Positions 8,869 to 17,120 of a DNA stretch of 64,000 nucleotides are shown here, in pieces. A model generated the notes under the pieces. It searched no databases, was not told the DNA's origin, and saw nothing but the letters and a program-made list of their open reading frames with translations. Position numbers and translations under genes: made by a program. The first letter of the stretch is position 1. Each line of letters opens with the position of its first letter. The stretch comes from Clostridia bacterium (lineage in GTDB: Bacteria > Bacillota > Clostridia > Lachnospirales > Lachnospiraceae). The DNA is taken from contig QKJQ01000027.1 of the NCBI GenBank assembly GCA_003249225.1, positions 453,395-517,394 on the forward strand, written 5' to 3'.

Positions 8869-9775
8869 GAAATTCATCCACCTTTCTTTTCATTACCTGA
8901 AAATAACCCTCAAAGGAATGAAGAAGTTCCTTGTCACTTTCAAAATCTGTCAGTTCCAGTTCCGCAATCCACCCTTCTTCGTAGGGATTCTGATTGATAA
9001 GCTCTGGTGCCTCCAGCAAGGATTCGTTGATTGCAGTTATCCTTCCTGAAACAGGTGATATGATTTCAAAGACAGCCTTTCCTGACTCTATGTTCCCTGC
9101 TTCTTCGAATTGTTCAATCTCAGCACCGATTGCCGGAGGTGTAAAGAACATAATATCCGAAAGACTCTTCTGAGCATAATCTGTCACGCCGATTCTTGCT
9201 TTCCTGCCTGTTACATAAGCCCATACGTCATTCTCATTAAAATAGAACCCCTCTTTTTTCGGAAGACGAAAGACAAATTTATCTTTTTTATAGATTTCAT
9301 AGGCTTCCTTCTTGGTTGTTACGTGATCTGTTGTTTCGGACTCTGTTGCTTCAGACTCTGTTGCTTCAGACTCTGTTGCTTCAGAACTTTCATTTTCTGT
9401 CCTTGTTCTTTCTTTTTCAATGAGTTTTTTTACCAGATTTTCCGCCAGTTTTTTCTCCGTATCTCCTATCCTGAGGCTGTCCGACAATGTAAGCCCGGCT
9501 GCCTTTGCTTCCTCCGATATATTGATCTTTTGTGTGATCTTCAGATTCTTTTCAGCCGCCAGTTTGCTTGCACATCTTGTTGCACAGCCATCAATGACAA
9601 GGAGTGGGGTTTCCTGTAGCAGCTTGTTGTATTTCGCGTCGGCAACACGGTAAAATACCGGACAGATGATCTTGCTGTCTGTTTCTTCTGTCAGTAAGAG
9701 AGCCACTTCTTTTGATACACAGCCGGCACATTTATCAAGTCCGTTGCATGGCAGGACCGAGTAGGATTTATTCAT
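8861..9775 (-). CDS. DGC domain fused to a GcvH-like lipoyl domain
   Basis: 304 residues from the ATG at 9775, chosen for its AAGGAG site 10 bases upstream; longer forms would run through the ferredoxin gene. Three parts: an N-terminal DGC-type domain (1-95) with PCNGLDKCAGC and VIDGCATRCASK; a charged linker with four SEATE-like repeats (about 130-149); and a C-terminal glycine-cleavage-H-like lipoyl domain (about 165-295), with Lys232 in ESGKAVFEIISPVSG as the expected lipoylation site. No glycine cleavage genes are nearby; instead dihydrolipoamide dehydrogenase, a ferredoxin and an HdrA-type domain are in the operon, so this is probably a redox carrier rather than a glycine enzyme. Overlaps its neighbours by 8 bases on each side. 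Confidence 0.82.
   Translation of the reverse strand: MNKSYSVLPCNGLDKCAGCVSKEVALLLTEETDSKIICPVFYRVADAKYNKLLQETPLLVIDGCATRCASKLAAEKNLKITQKINISEEAKAAGLTLSDSLRIGDTEKKLAENLVKKLIEKERTRTENESSEATESEATESEATESETTDHVTTKKEAYEIYKKDKFVFRLPKKEGFYFNENDVWAYVTGRKARIGVTDYAQKSLSDIMFFTPPAIGAEIEQFEEAGNIESGKAVFEIISPVSGRITAINESLLEAPELINQNPYEEGWIAELELTDFESDKELLHSFEGYFQVMKRKVDEFHV
9327..9386. repeat. 15-bp in-frame tandem repeat, four copies
   Basis: Four units of TCTGTTGCTTCAGAC (the first with three changes) encode the acidic SEATE linker between the DGC and lipoyl domains. Two units are identical at DNA level, implying recent duplication. Copy-number change would lengthen or shorten the tether without a frameshift. 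Confidence 0.9.
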
Positions 9776-10061
9776 TCTCTCCCATCTCCTTCCTGATCTC
9801 CTTAATATGTTTTGTGGTATCTGCTTTATTCGGGAAGTCGATTGCATCGACCCCGCAGGTCTTGCCACAGGCGCGGCAGAACACGACACAGTTATTGGGA
9901 TTCTTCACCACAAATTTCTGTTCTTCCTCTTCGTGGACTTCAAACACCTGATGGGGACAGAATTCCACACATTCCATGCAATAATTACATTTATCATAAT
10001 CGATGCGCGGACTCCAGTCGATCTGATCTCTTGGTACTCCCATAAACGTAGATTCACTCAT
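9768..10061 (-). CDS. Two-cluster ferredoxin
   Basis: 97 residues with two cysteine sets: CNYCMECVEFCP and CVVFCRACGKTC. The first is a standard [4Fe-4S] motif; the second has FCxAC spacing and ends in GVDAI instead of the common PxxAI. The opening GVPRDQIDW followed by a short Asp-Lys-Cys turn is characteristic of a ferredoxin subgroup that sits in redox and metalloid operons rather than general metabolism. It overlaps the HdrA-domain gene by 4 bases and the DGC-lipoyl gene by 8. Likely passes electrons between the HdrA-like domain and the lipoyl/dehydrogenase pair. Confidence 0.85.
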   Translation of the reverse strand: MSESTFMGVPRDQIDWSPRIDYDKCNYCMECVEFCPHQVFEVHEEEEQKFVVKNPNNCVVFCRACGKTCGVDAIDFPNKADTTKHIKEIRKEMGENE

Positions 10062-10456
10062 GCCATATCCTCCTCATCATATCCTAAACCGGCAAGGGCA
10101 TTTTTTACAACTTCAAATGCTTTCTCATTCGTCATATCCCGAATATCAAGCATGACAGCATCTTTTTCCACTTCCAGTCCTGCCTCTTGAAAGGCCTGGC
10201 GGAACATCTTCTTTTGCATATTTGGTGCACAGGCTCCAATCACCAGTTTTCTGTGTGTTTTCAAATAATCAGCCAGAAAACGATCTCCGTCTTCTTCACA
10301 AAGCTGCGGATGAATAATCGCATATTCTACCGGCAGTTCGACTCTTACCTGATTAATAAAATCCCAGATGTCCATTGCCTGAAAACCAGGACACTTCCCG
10401 GTACAGACACACATGATGAAACCATAACGTTCTTTTTCCTCCATACTTGCCTCCAT
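10058..10456 (-). CDS. Stand-alone HdrA N-terminal iron-sulfur domain
   Basis: 132 residues from the ATG at 10456. The pattern FIMCVCTGKC, HPQLC, and LVIGACAPNMQKKMFRQAFQEAG reproduces the N-terminal domain of heterodisulfide reductase subunit A (CxCG... then C..., then VVAACSPR.HE.xFR), which holds one [4Fe-4S] cluster. The flavin domain of HdrA is absent; the separate dihydrolipoamide dehydrogenase in the operon is a flavoprotein of the same superfamily and may replace it. Start is uncertain: ATGs at 10468, 10456 and 10444 lie in a 12-bp repeat; the latter two each have GGAGG 5 bases upstream, the first has none. Confidence 0.7.
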   Translation of the reverse strand: MEASMEEKERYGFIMCVCTGKCPGFQAMDIWDFINQVRVELPVEYAIIHPQLCEEDGDRFLADYLKTHRKLVIGACAPNMQKKMFRQAFQEAGLEVEKDAVMLDIRDMTNEKAFEVVKNALAGLGYDEEDMA

Positions 10457-10468
10457 ACTTGCCTCCAT
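10438..10468 (-). repeat. 12-bp repeat duplicating ribosome site plus start codon
   Basis: Minus strand ATGGAGGCAAGT occurs twice (10468-10457, 10456-10445), followed by ATGGAGG (10444-10438). Every unit carries a start codon and a GGAGG that is correctly spaced for the next unit's ATG. It encodes MEASMEASMEE in frame with the HdrA-domain gene. Confidence 0.9.
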
Positions 10469-10506
10469 TCTGAAACCATCAAAAACTTACCTGCGTTTAA
10501 GCTTTG

Positions 10507-11892
10507 CTATTTATGAATTGCTTTGCCGGCGATCTCCCCGCACGCTTCCCAGATTGCTTCTGAAAGGGAGGGATGCGGGTGGATCACATCGGCCAGGATT
10601 TCCGCGGTTGCTCTGCATCTGATCGCAAGGGTCAACTCAGAAATCAGCTCAGAAGCATTGTTCCCAAGGATCTGTCCGCCGATGATTTCGTGTTTTTCAT
10701 TCGCAATGATCTTTACGAAACCTTCTCTTTCTAAAAGTGTCAGGGCTCGTCCGTTGTTTCGAAAATAAAATCTTCCCACGCTTATCTGTATACCAGCCGC
10801 CGATGCCTCTTCTTCTGTCATTCCGACACTGGCAGCCTCCGGACTGGTATAGATGCACGACGGAACTGCTGTGTAATCCATGCTGTGTTCAAACCCTAAA
10901 GCATTTTCTGCCGCCGTTCGTCCTTCCATGAAGGAAAGATGGGCCAAAAGTTGATTTCCTGTGATATCTCCTGCTGCATAGACCCCTTTTATACTGGTTT
11001 CCATCGTTTCATTGGTAACAACAGCACCATTTTCTATCTGCAAGGAAAGGCTTGAAAACATTCCGGTACGAAGCCTTCTGCCGACCGCGATCAGAACATT
11101 TTGACAGGACTGTGTTATGGACTTGTCACCGCTGTCATATTGAACTTCAAGGCCAAACTCTGTCTCTTGGATCTTTGTAACCTTTGCTGACAACTTAAAA
11201 GAAATTCCCTGCCGCTTCATGATTTTCAGAAGCTCGGCTGCCATCTCCTGATCGGTATCCGACAATATGCGGTCCTTTTCTTCAATCACCGTGACTTTCA
11301 CACCGAGCGGGTTCAGCATGGAAGCAAATTCAAGTCCTATGACGCCCGCTCCAATAATTAGGATGCTCTCAGGCAGGGATTCCAGTTCAAGTGCTTCCTT
11401 GCTTGTAAGCACCCCCCTGCTTTCTATGCCCGGGATCAGCGGCATGACTGGTTCTGCTCCTGTTGCCAGAATCAACTTCTCACATTGCACCTCGATTTCT
11501 TCCTCTGCTGTTGCGACCATAATCTTACTTTTTGATACGACAGTTCCCCGCCCTTTTAGAACGGTGATTCGGTCTGTATTCAGTAAATGTTCAACTCCTG
11601 TATTCAGGTTCTTTACCACACGGTCTTTACGATTCCTCGCGGTATCCCAGTGAATGCTCTCAATCTTGCTTTCTATCCCTAATTCTTTTGACTTTTTTAC
11701 AGTACCGGCGGCTTCTGACGTTCGAAGCAAGGCTTTTGTCGGTATACATCCAGCATGTAAGCATACGCCGCCTACCTTTGCTTCCTCGATCAGCACAACA
11801 TCTGCGCCAAGCTGTGCTGCTCGGATTGCGGCAACATATCCGGCTGGTCCACCGCCAAGGACTGCAAGTTTTGTGTTACGAACGGTCATCAT
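10507..11892 (-). CDS. lpdA: Dihydrolipoamide dehydrogenase
   Basis: 461 residues from the ATG at 11892 (an adjacent ATG at 11889 also fits the AAAGGA site). FAD motif LAVLGGGPAGYVAAIRAA, redox-active pair Cys44/Cys49 in GGVCLHAGCIPTK, NAD motif IIGAGVIGLEFASML, and the C-terminal HPHPSLSEAIWEA with the catalytic His-Glu pair. All features of an active lipoamide dehydrogenase are present. No 2-oxoacid dehydrogenase E1/E2 or glycine cleavage genes accompany it; its partner is most likely the DGC-lipoyl fusion three genes downstream. It follows the ArsR gene by 89 bases and precedes the HdrA-domain gene by about 40-50 bases. Confidence 0.93.
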   Translation of the reverse strand: MMTVRNTKLAVLGGGPAGYVAAIRAAQLGADVVLIEEAKVGGVCLHAGCIPTKALLRTSEAAGTVKKSKELGIESKIESIHWDTARNRKDRVVKNLNTGVEHLLNTDRITVLKGRGTVVSKSKIMVATAEEEIEVQCEKLILATGAEPVMPLIPGIESRGVLTSKEALELESLPESILIIGAGVIGLEFASMLNPLGVKVTVIEEKDRILSDTDQEMAAELLKIMKRQGISFKLSAKVTKIQETEFGLEVQYDSGDKSITQSCQNVLIAVGRRLRTGMFSSLSLQIENGAVVTNETMETSIKGVYAAGDITGNQLLAHLSFMEGRTAAENALGFEHSMDYTAVPSCIYTSPEAASVGMTEEEASAAGIQISVGRFYFRNNGRALTLLEREGFVKIIANEKHEIIGGQILGNNASELISELTLAIRCRATAEILADVIHPHPSLSEAIWEACGEIAGKAIHK

Positions 11893-11981
11893 TTTTTCCT
11901 TTCTTACTGTCTTTTCCTTCTGTTTTTCAGACGTACTGAACATGGAATTTTACTTTTCATTCGTAGTAATTGAAAGTACCC

Positions 11982-12266
11982 TTACCTGATCTTTTTTATT
12001 ATATCGTCCAGACTGTTCCTTGCTGCTTCAAAGGCTTCCTTATTCAGAACATAATGCATCCACTTACCCACTTTATTGCTTTCAACCAGGCCTGAATCAC
12101 ACAATATCTTCATATGATGAGATAATGTGGACTGAACAATGTTTAATTCCTCCAATATCTTGCATGCGCACTTATCCCCATTCTGAAGTGTCTCAATGAT
12201 CATCAGACGATTGGGATCGGAAAGTGCTTTGAATGTTTTCGCATCCATTTCAAATTGTTTTGGCAT
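11982..12266 (-). CDS. ArsR/SmtB-family repressor with a CxC metal/thiol motif
   Basis: 94 residues from the ATG at 12266, preferred because GAGG lies 6 bases upstream; an ATG at 12278 is possible. Winged-helix pattern with DPNRLMIIETL, then Cys33-Ala-Cys35 in DKCACKILEEL and the recognition helix QSTLSHHMKILCDSGLV. The CxC sits where As(III)/Sb(III)-sensing ArsR proteins have their CVC ligands, so an arsenite-like, other soft-metal or thiol-reactive signal is plausible. First gene of the seven-gene operon; binding sites in its own promoter suggest self-repression. Confidence 0.85.
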   Translation of the reverse strand: MPKQFEMDAKTFKALSDPNRLMIIETLQNGDKCACKILEELNIVQSTLSHHMKILCDSGLVESNKVGKWMHYVLNKEAFEAARNSLDDIIKKIR

Positions 12267-12350
12267 ACCATTCCTCATTTCCTTCCTTACTTATTTCTTA
12301 ATTCCTCATATATTACTCCATTCCTGCTTTATGTACAGACAGTCTACTAT

Positions 12351-12370
12351 ATATCAATGTTCATCGATAT
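12351..12370. promoter_or_regulatory. Candidate ArsR operator
   Basis: ATATCAATGTTCATCGATAT has exact 5-base arms (ATATC/GATAT) around a partly symmetric centre and lies just downstream of the predicted transcription start. A related half-site, CATATCGATAG, lies within the promoter spacer (about 12394-12404). Confidence 0.5.
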
Positions 12371-12382
12371 GTTCTGTCTAGT

Positions 12383-12411
12383 ATCATACTCGTCATATCG
12401 ATAGTTGTCAA
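12383..12411 (-). promoter_or_regulatory. Near-consensus sigma-A promoter of the ArsR/lipoyl operon
   Basis: On the minus strand TTGACA (12411-12406), exactly 17 bases, then TATGAT (12388-12383). Such a strong promoter fits a repressed, inducible operon. Confidence 0.8.
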
Positions 12412-12561
12412 TGCATTCATGAAAATTGTCCAAAAAATACCCGTACAAGTCATCACTCCTCTTACCGTTTTCTGTCAGATCAACAAAACAGGAAAGTAAA
12501 AGGATTGTTCGTTTACAAGTACGGGCACCTTACTTTATTAAATTTTAGTCTCGCGACCCAA

Positions 12562-13863
12562 TCAGATCTTTTTACCGCACACAGTACAGAAATTTGCACC
12601 CGCTACAAGTTTTGAGCCGCAATTTGTACAGAAATTCTTTGGTGCTGCTTTCTCAGTACCTGTCTTGTTTTCTAATTCAACGGGTACTGTCTGTGTTTTG
12701 ATCATTCCACTTTCTTTGATCCGACCAACAGCTTCTTTTATAACCTCCACCGGCAGGGTAAGTGCAAATCGAACATGTCCTGCTCCGAGGCTGCCAAAGC
12801 TGCTGCCCGGTGTACAGAGCACTCCTGTCTTTTCAACCAGCTCCTTAACAAAGGCTATATCATCTGTATAACCCTCCGGAATCTTCCCCCAGGCAAACAT
12901 CGTTCCTTCACTATCCGGAATATTCCAACCGATATCTCTTAGGCCTGCACATAAAGCATCTCTTCTTTGCTGATAGACCTCACATTGTTTTTGTATATCT
13001 TCCTCAGGACTTCTTAAGGCTGCGATTGCTCCATACTGAACCGGCAGAAAAGTTCCGTAATCAATCTGGGAACGAAGCTTTTTAAAGTTTTGAACGATCT
13101 CTTTGTTCCCGACAAGGAAACCAGATCTCGCACCGGTATAATTATAGGTCTTTGAGAGAGAATAGAATTCCACACAGACTTCTTTGGCTCCTGGAATGGA
13201 TAGAATGGACTCCCCTTTTCTGCCGTCAAAAACTATGTCTGAATAGGCATTGTCATGCACAATGATAATATTGTGCTTTGCCGCCCAAGGAATCAGCTTT
13301 TCATAAAAACTTCTTGGCGCTGTCTTGCATAACGGGTTAAGTGGATAGGATATAATAATGAATCTCGTTTTTTTGAGTACAGCATCCTCGATTGCTTCCA
13401 GATCCGGCAGATAACCGTTCTTTTCTAAGAGCTCATAATACCGGATGTCTGTACCCGCAAGTGACGGGCCAATCTCAAAGATCGGATAACCCGGATTAGG
13501 AATCAGTACAATATCTCCCGGATCACAAAGCGACAGACTGATATGAGCAATTCCTTCCTGAGAACCATTCACTGACATTAGTTCATCTGCGGTAAGAGTT
13601 ACATTATATCGTTTCTTATATCTGTCAATAACAGCATCCACTAGCTCGGGGATATCTACCAGTGCATACTTATAGTTTAAAGGGTCTTTGGCTGCTTCTG
13701 ATACCGCATCTACGATTGCCTTAGAAGGTTCAAAGTCTGGTGTTCCTACCCAGAAATCATAAACCTTCTTTCCTTCCCGGATTCGTTCATTTCTCATTAC
13801 ATTTAATACAGAAAAAATTCCTGTCTCATAATTCTTCATACGTGAAGCAAATTTTAGTTCCAT
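12562..13863 (-). CDS. Class I/II aminotransferase with C-terminal zinc ribbon
   Basis: 433 residues. Residues 1-390 are a fold-type I PLP aminotransferase of the LL-diaminopimelate/alanine/aspartate group: MNERIREG..VYDFWVGTPDF, NPGYPIFE, YPLNPLC, DNAYSDIVF and the PLP lysine near 238 in SLSKTYN. The last 24 residues (about 410-433) are a separate zinc ribbon with Cys412, 415, 426 and 429 in CTNCG and CTVCG, preceded by a charged linker. The same reading frame runs through without interruption. Zinc ribbons on an aminotransferase are unusual; it could recruit a partner. The amino-acid substrate is not decidable. Confidence 0.85.
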   Translation of the reverse strand: MELKFASRMKNYETGIFSVLNVMRNERIREGKKVYDFWVGTPDFEPSKAIVDAVSEAAKDPLNYKYALVDIPELVDAVIDRYKKRYNVTLTADELMSVNGSQEGIAHISLSLCDPGDIVLIPNPGYPIFEIGPSLAGTDIRYYELLEKNGYLPDLEAIEDAVLKKTRFIIISYPLNPLCKTAPRSFYEKLIPWAAKHNIIIVHDNAYSDIVFDGRKGESILSIPGAKEVCVEFYSLSKTYNYTGARSGFLVGNKEIVQNFKKLRSQIDYGTFLPVQYGAIAALRSPEEDIQKQCEVYQQRRDALCAGLRDIGWNIPDSEGTMFAWGKIPEGYTDDIAFVKELVEKTGVLCTPGSSFGSLGAGHVRFALTLPVEVIKEAVGRIKESGMIKTQTVPVELENKTGTEKAAPKNFCTNCGSKLVAGANFCTVCGKKI

Positions 13864-14029
13864 TTCTGTCTGTTCTCCAATCCTGCTCTGACTTTTACAC
13901 TTGTTAATGCTTATTCTGCTATTATATCAGATTTGGATTGTTTTTTAACCCACTGTTTTTATTTTTTTACAATGCGCCTGCGCCGCATAACCCATATTCT
14001 TTTTGCATATCAAAAACCAGTTCTTCTCT

Positions 14030-14440
14030 TTATTTTCCATTAATTTTAATGGATAAAAAATACGAAATTACAGATACGATTCCACCTAAAGAGGTTCCCC
14101 AAATCAAATCTACAATCGTAATCTTCAGCGGCCATTCTTTGATGGTCGCTAAGTTTGTCAGATCATAAGTCGCGTAGGCAACAAAACCAAACAGCATTCC
14201 TGCGAATAGCGCATACTTCCAGCTGCTCTTTTCAATCGCAGGATTTATAACAAAAAACACAACCCCTACGATAAAAATCAGATAAAACAGCAGGGCTGCT
14301 ATTAAGTTAGGTTTGTCACTCATAAGATACCCTAACTCCTGCTGGTAGAATTTTCTTGCAACGATCAGCAGCCATAACATATCAATGATAAAAAAAACAA
14401 ACAACGCGGTAAAATAAGTCTTAAAAAAATCCATCTTCAT
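14030..14440 (-). CDS. DUF2177 family membrane protein
   Basis: 136 residues with four membrane helices. The pattern FIIDMLWL near the start and [20 protein letters not shown] is diagnostic for DUF2177, a family with no assigned activity. Its ATG overlaps the TGA of the upstream DUF1295 gene (ATGA), so the pair is translated together. In other genomes the two families travel with fatty-acid or cyclopropane-lipid modification genes, but none is present here. Confidence 0.82.
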   Translation of the reverse strand: MKMDFFKTYFTALFVFFIIDMLWLLIVARKFYQQELGYLMSDKPNLIAALLFYLIFIVGVVFFVINPAIEKSSWKYALFAGMLFGFVAYATYDLTNLATIKEWPLKITIVDLIWGTSLGGIVSVISYFLSIKINGK

Positions 14441-15207
14441 TTAACCTCCTTCTTTGGAAACCAGGGAATAAAAGGACTGGTCTTTTTTTTGTAAGTTTCA
14501 AAATCCAGGCGGCCCTTGTACTTTTTTTCAAGCATCCTTACTCCTGATACAAAGACCAGAAAAAATGTCATAAGACATGGTCCGACAATGATCCATAGGC
14601 CATGAACACCATCGAGAGCTATCAAAAAAATACCAAACCACATGGAAGAATCGCCAAAGTAATTGGGATGTCGTGTCAAAGACCATAAGCCCTGATCCAT
14701 CAGCTTTCCCTTATTCTTTGCATCCTTCTTGAATTTTTTAAGCTGATAATCTCCGACTGTCTCAAAAAAGAACCCTATCATCCATAACAAAAGTCCAAAC
14801 CAGTTATACCAGCTCATTCTTTGAAGTACGAGATTTCCATATACAACCGGCAATGACACAATATATTGAATCAGCATCTGCAATAAATACACTTGCAGGA
14901 ATGCCTTGAAATACACAAACCTTTTTCCCCACTTCTCACGCATGGCAACATACCGATAGTCTTCCGGCTTGCCATGATTTCTGCGTGCAATATGAAGTGA
15001 TAACCGTAATCCCCACAGCGTAATACACAGGGTGATCAGAATTCCTCTTACTCCCGGCTCAAAATTCCGCATCAGGTTATACCATGCTGAAATCACAAAA
15101 CCTAATCCCCAGGCTATGTCCACAACAGAGTTATCTTTTTTTACCTGCCCATAGATAAAAGCAAGCAGAAAGAATACGAACAAAACGATTAATTCTTCGA
15201 GGTACAT
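14437..15207 (-). CDS. DUF1295 membrane protein (steroid 5-alpha-reductase-like fold)
   Basis: 256 residues, about six to seven membrane helices. [13 protein letters not shown] near the start and [16 protein letters not shown] near 180 match DUF1295, whose C terminus resembles steroid 5-alpha-reductases and isoprenylcysteine methyltransferases and may bind NADPH or SAM in the membrane. Ribosome site AAAGGAG. Forms a two-gene operon with the overlapping DUF2177 gene. Reaction unknown; a lipid double-bond reduction or methylation is the family-level guess. Confidence 0.8.
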   Translation of the reverse strand: MYLEELIVLFVFFLLAFIYGQVKKDNSVVDIAWGLGFVISAWYNLMRNFEPGVRGILITLCITLWGLRLSLHIARRNHGKPEDYRYVAMREKWGKRFVYFKAFLQVYLLQMLIQYIVSLPVVYGNLVLQRMSWYNWFGLLLWMIGFFFETVGDYQLKKFKKDAKNKGKLMDQGLWSLTRHPNYFGDSSMWFGIFLIALDGVHGLWIIVGPCLMTFFLVFVSGVRMLEKKYKGRLDFETYKKKTSPFIPWFPKKEVK

Positions 15208-15299
15208 TCTGCTCTCCTTTCCAGCACTTTTTTCTGTGCCTTTTCAATCTGACAACTTATTGATTTGTAATAAACCTATCCACTATGCTCTATAATTTA

Positions 15300-17120
15300 C
15301 TATACCGCTTCATCCAGCAGGTATGACACGGCAACCGCTCCTTCACCGGCGCTCATTGCAATGATGGAGGAGGTCTCCATAATATACGCTGGTCCAAACC
15401 CAAGCAGCGCGGTCATCTTCCGCGCAATATCAGCAGCGTCCTGATGATTGCTGACATAAATGATATTATATCGTTCTATTTTACCTTTCCTAAGTACCCT
15501 TTTTATGTGTTCCAGAAGTTTTTTACTGCTCCCTTTGTCAGAGAAGGCAATTCTGTCGATTGCACCTTTCCCTTCTGTGTCAAGAGTTACAATTGGTTTC
15601 ATTCCTACCATTTTTGCCAGTTTTCCAGCTTTTACACTCAATCTTCCGGATCGTATCATATTATCAAGTGTTTTAACCTGGACAAGTATTTTGGTCCGGT
15701 TCGCGCTTCGTTCAATCTCTTCTGTGATTTTATCATGAGACATTCCTGAAGCTATCAGTTCTGCGCATTTTTGTACCAGCAGCCCCTGCGCACCTGCATT
15801 TTGTTTTGTATTGATTATACTTATTTTTTTATCCTTATATTTCTTCTGTGCTGTAACACTCATAAAACTGTTATAAGTACCACTAAGCTCTTTCGAGACC
15901 GTCAGAATAAGGACGGAGGGGTAGTAAAGCAGCAGATAATCCAACTTATTTTCTATTTCCCAACCATTTGGCAGGGAGGATGTTGGAAGTCCTTCGCTGT
16001 CCTTGCTGTCAGACAATAATTTTGAAGGCTGTATGGTCAGCTTGTCAAAATATACTCTGTCTTTCTTCATAATATTCAGATGTATGATTTGAATCTGGTA
16101 CTCATCAATAAATTCCTGTGTCAGATCTGCAATACTATCGGTTACCAAGGCGATATCATACTTACGATGGTTCACGACTTGCTCCTGTTTTTTCATATCA
16201 TCAATTTTCTGATATAAAATTCTTCCCATTTTACTAAGATAATCAAATATCTCTCCTGGAAGATCCGTATGAATGTGAACCCTGATCTTCCCGTTTCCAT
16301 TCGCTGTAACAATTGAATTTCCTTTTTGCAGCAGCCAGTCTTTCATTTCATTCATTGAATACCGGTCCGTGCTTTCAATGAGGCATTCCGTACAATAGCG
16401 ATATTCTTCCAGTGCTCGTTCCTCCATCCTCTCCGGAATGAACTCCTCTGTTAATTCAGGCAAAGACAAGGATTCCGTTCTTTCCTGGCTTATCTTTGCT
16501 GCCGGGAGAGAAGGATGCGGGTTCTTTATATATACCAGAATGCCTTCTACAAATCTTGTGAACCCAAAAGCGCCAGAATCTACCACATTTGCCTTTCCTA
16601 ATATTTTCATTTGTTCTTTCGTTTTTTCCAGAGCAGCTTCTAATCTGTAAAATGCGTTGGTAAAAATTTCTTCCATTGTTCTTTTTTCTTTTTCTTCATC
16701 CTGCAGAAATCTTCCCCATTCACGCATTATTGTTATCATTGTTCCTTCGACAGGTTTTTCTATTGCCGTATAGGCATATTGGGCAGCTATATTACACGCT
16801 TTTGCATAGTCACTGAAAGCTACCGGTTCATCCTCCGAGATTGCTTCGCTAAGACCTCTGAAGTATTGTGCAAAAATCAAACCGGAATTACCTCTTGCTC
16901 CATACAAGGAGGCATCCGCAACGGATTCCAGTGTCCTTTTAATCGTGCCTTTGCGTTCGCTCTTTTGTATGATTGCATGCATCATAGATGCCAAATTACT
17001 GCCGGTATCACCGTCTCTTACCGGGAAAACATTTATTCTGTTAAGAATATCTCTATTTTTTATTACATTGTAAGCTCCATGGATTAAGGAGTCATACATC
17101 TGTTTGCTTGTAATCTCCAT
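15300..17120 (-). CDS. FakA-like DhaL kinase fused to a DegV/FakB-like lipid-binding domain
   Basis: 606 residues from the ATG at 17120, preferred over 17126 because AGGAG lies 6 bases before it. Residues 1-200: DhaL/DAK2 nucleotide-binding domain with INVFPVRDGDTGSNL and GARGNSGLIFAQYFRG. Residues about 235-310: the FakA middle domain (YCTECLIES, GNGKIRVHIHTDLPGE). From about 320 to the end: DegV domain (IALVTDSIADL, TSLPNG-type serine loop, GRLSVKAGKLA). In fatty acid kinase, FakA phosphorylates a fatty acid held by the separate DegV protein FakB. Here both roles are on one chain, which lacks only the FakA C-terminal domain. Probably an acyl-phosphate-forming enzyme, inferred from the domains. 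Confidence 0.85.
   Translation of the reverse strand: MEITSKQMYDSLIHGAYNVIKNRDILNRINVFPVRDGDTGSNLASMMHAIIQKSERKGTIKRTLESVADASLYGARGNSGLIFAQYFRGLSEAISEDEPVAFSDYAKACNIAAQYAYTAIEKPVEGTMITIMREWGRFLQDEEKEKRTMEEIFTNAFYRLEAALEKTKEQMKILGKANVVDSGAFGFTRFVEGILVYIKNPHPSLPAAKISQERTESLSLPELTEEFIPERMEERALEEYRYCTECLIESTDRYSMNEMKDWLLQKGNSIVTANGNGKIRVHIHTDLPGEIFDYLSKMGRILYQKIDDMKKQEQVVNHRKYDIALVTDSIADLTQEFIDEYQIQIIHLNIMKKDRVYFDKLTIQPSKLLSDSKDSEGLPTSSLPNGWEIENKLDYLLLYYPSVLILTVSKELSGTYNSFMSVTAQKKYKDKKISIINTKQNAGAQGLLVQKCAELIASGMSHDKITEEIERSANRTKILVQVKTLDNMIRSGRLSVKAGKLAKMVGMKPIVTLDTEGKGAIDRIAFSDKGSSKKLLEHIKRVLRKGKIERYNIIYVSNHQDAADIARKMTALLGFGPAYIMETSSIIAMSAGEGAVAVSYLLDEAV

Noticed and set aside
9110..9619. 169-codon plus-strand frame opposite the DGC-lipoyl gene
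   Set aside because: Cysteine- and phenylalanine-rich translation produced by the opposite-strand repeats; no ribosome site.
12440..12525. Inverted CCCGTAC/GTACGGG pair
   Set aside because: Seven-base arms 72 bases apart without further pairing; could be chance.
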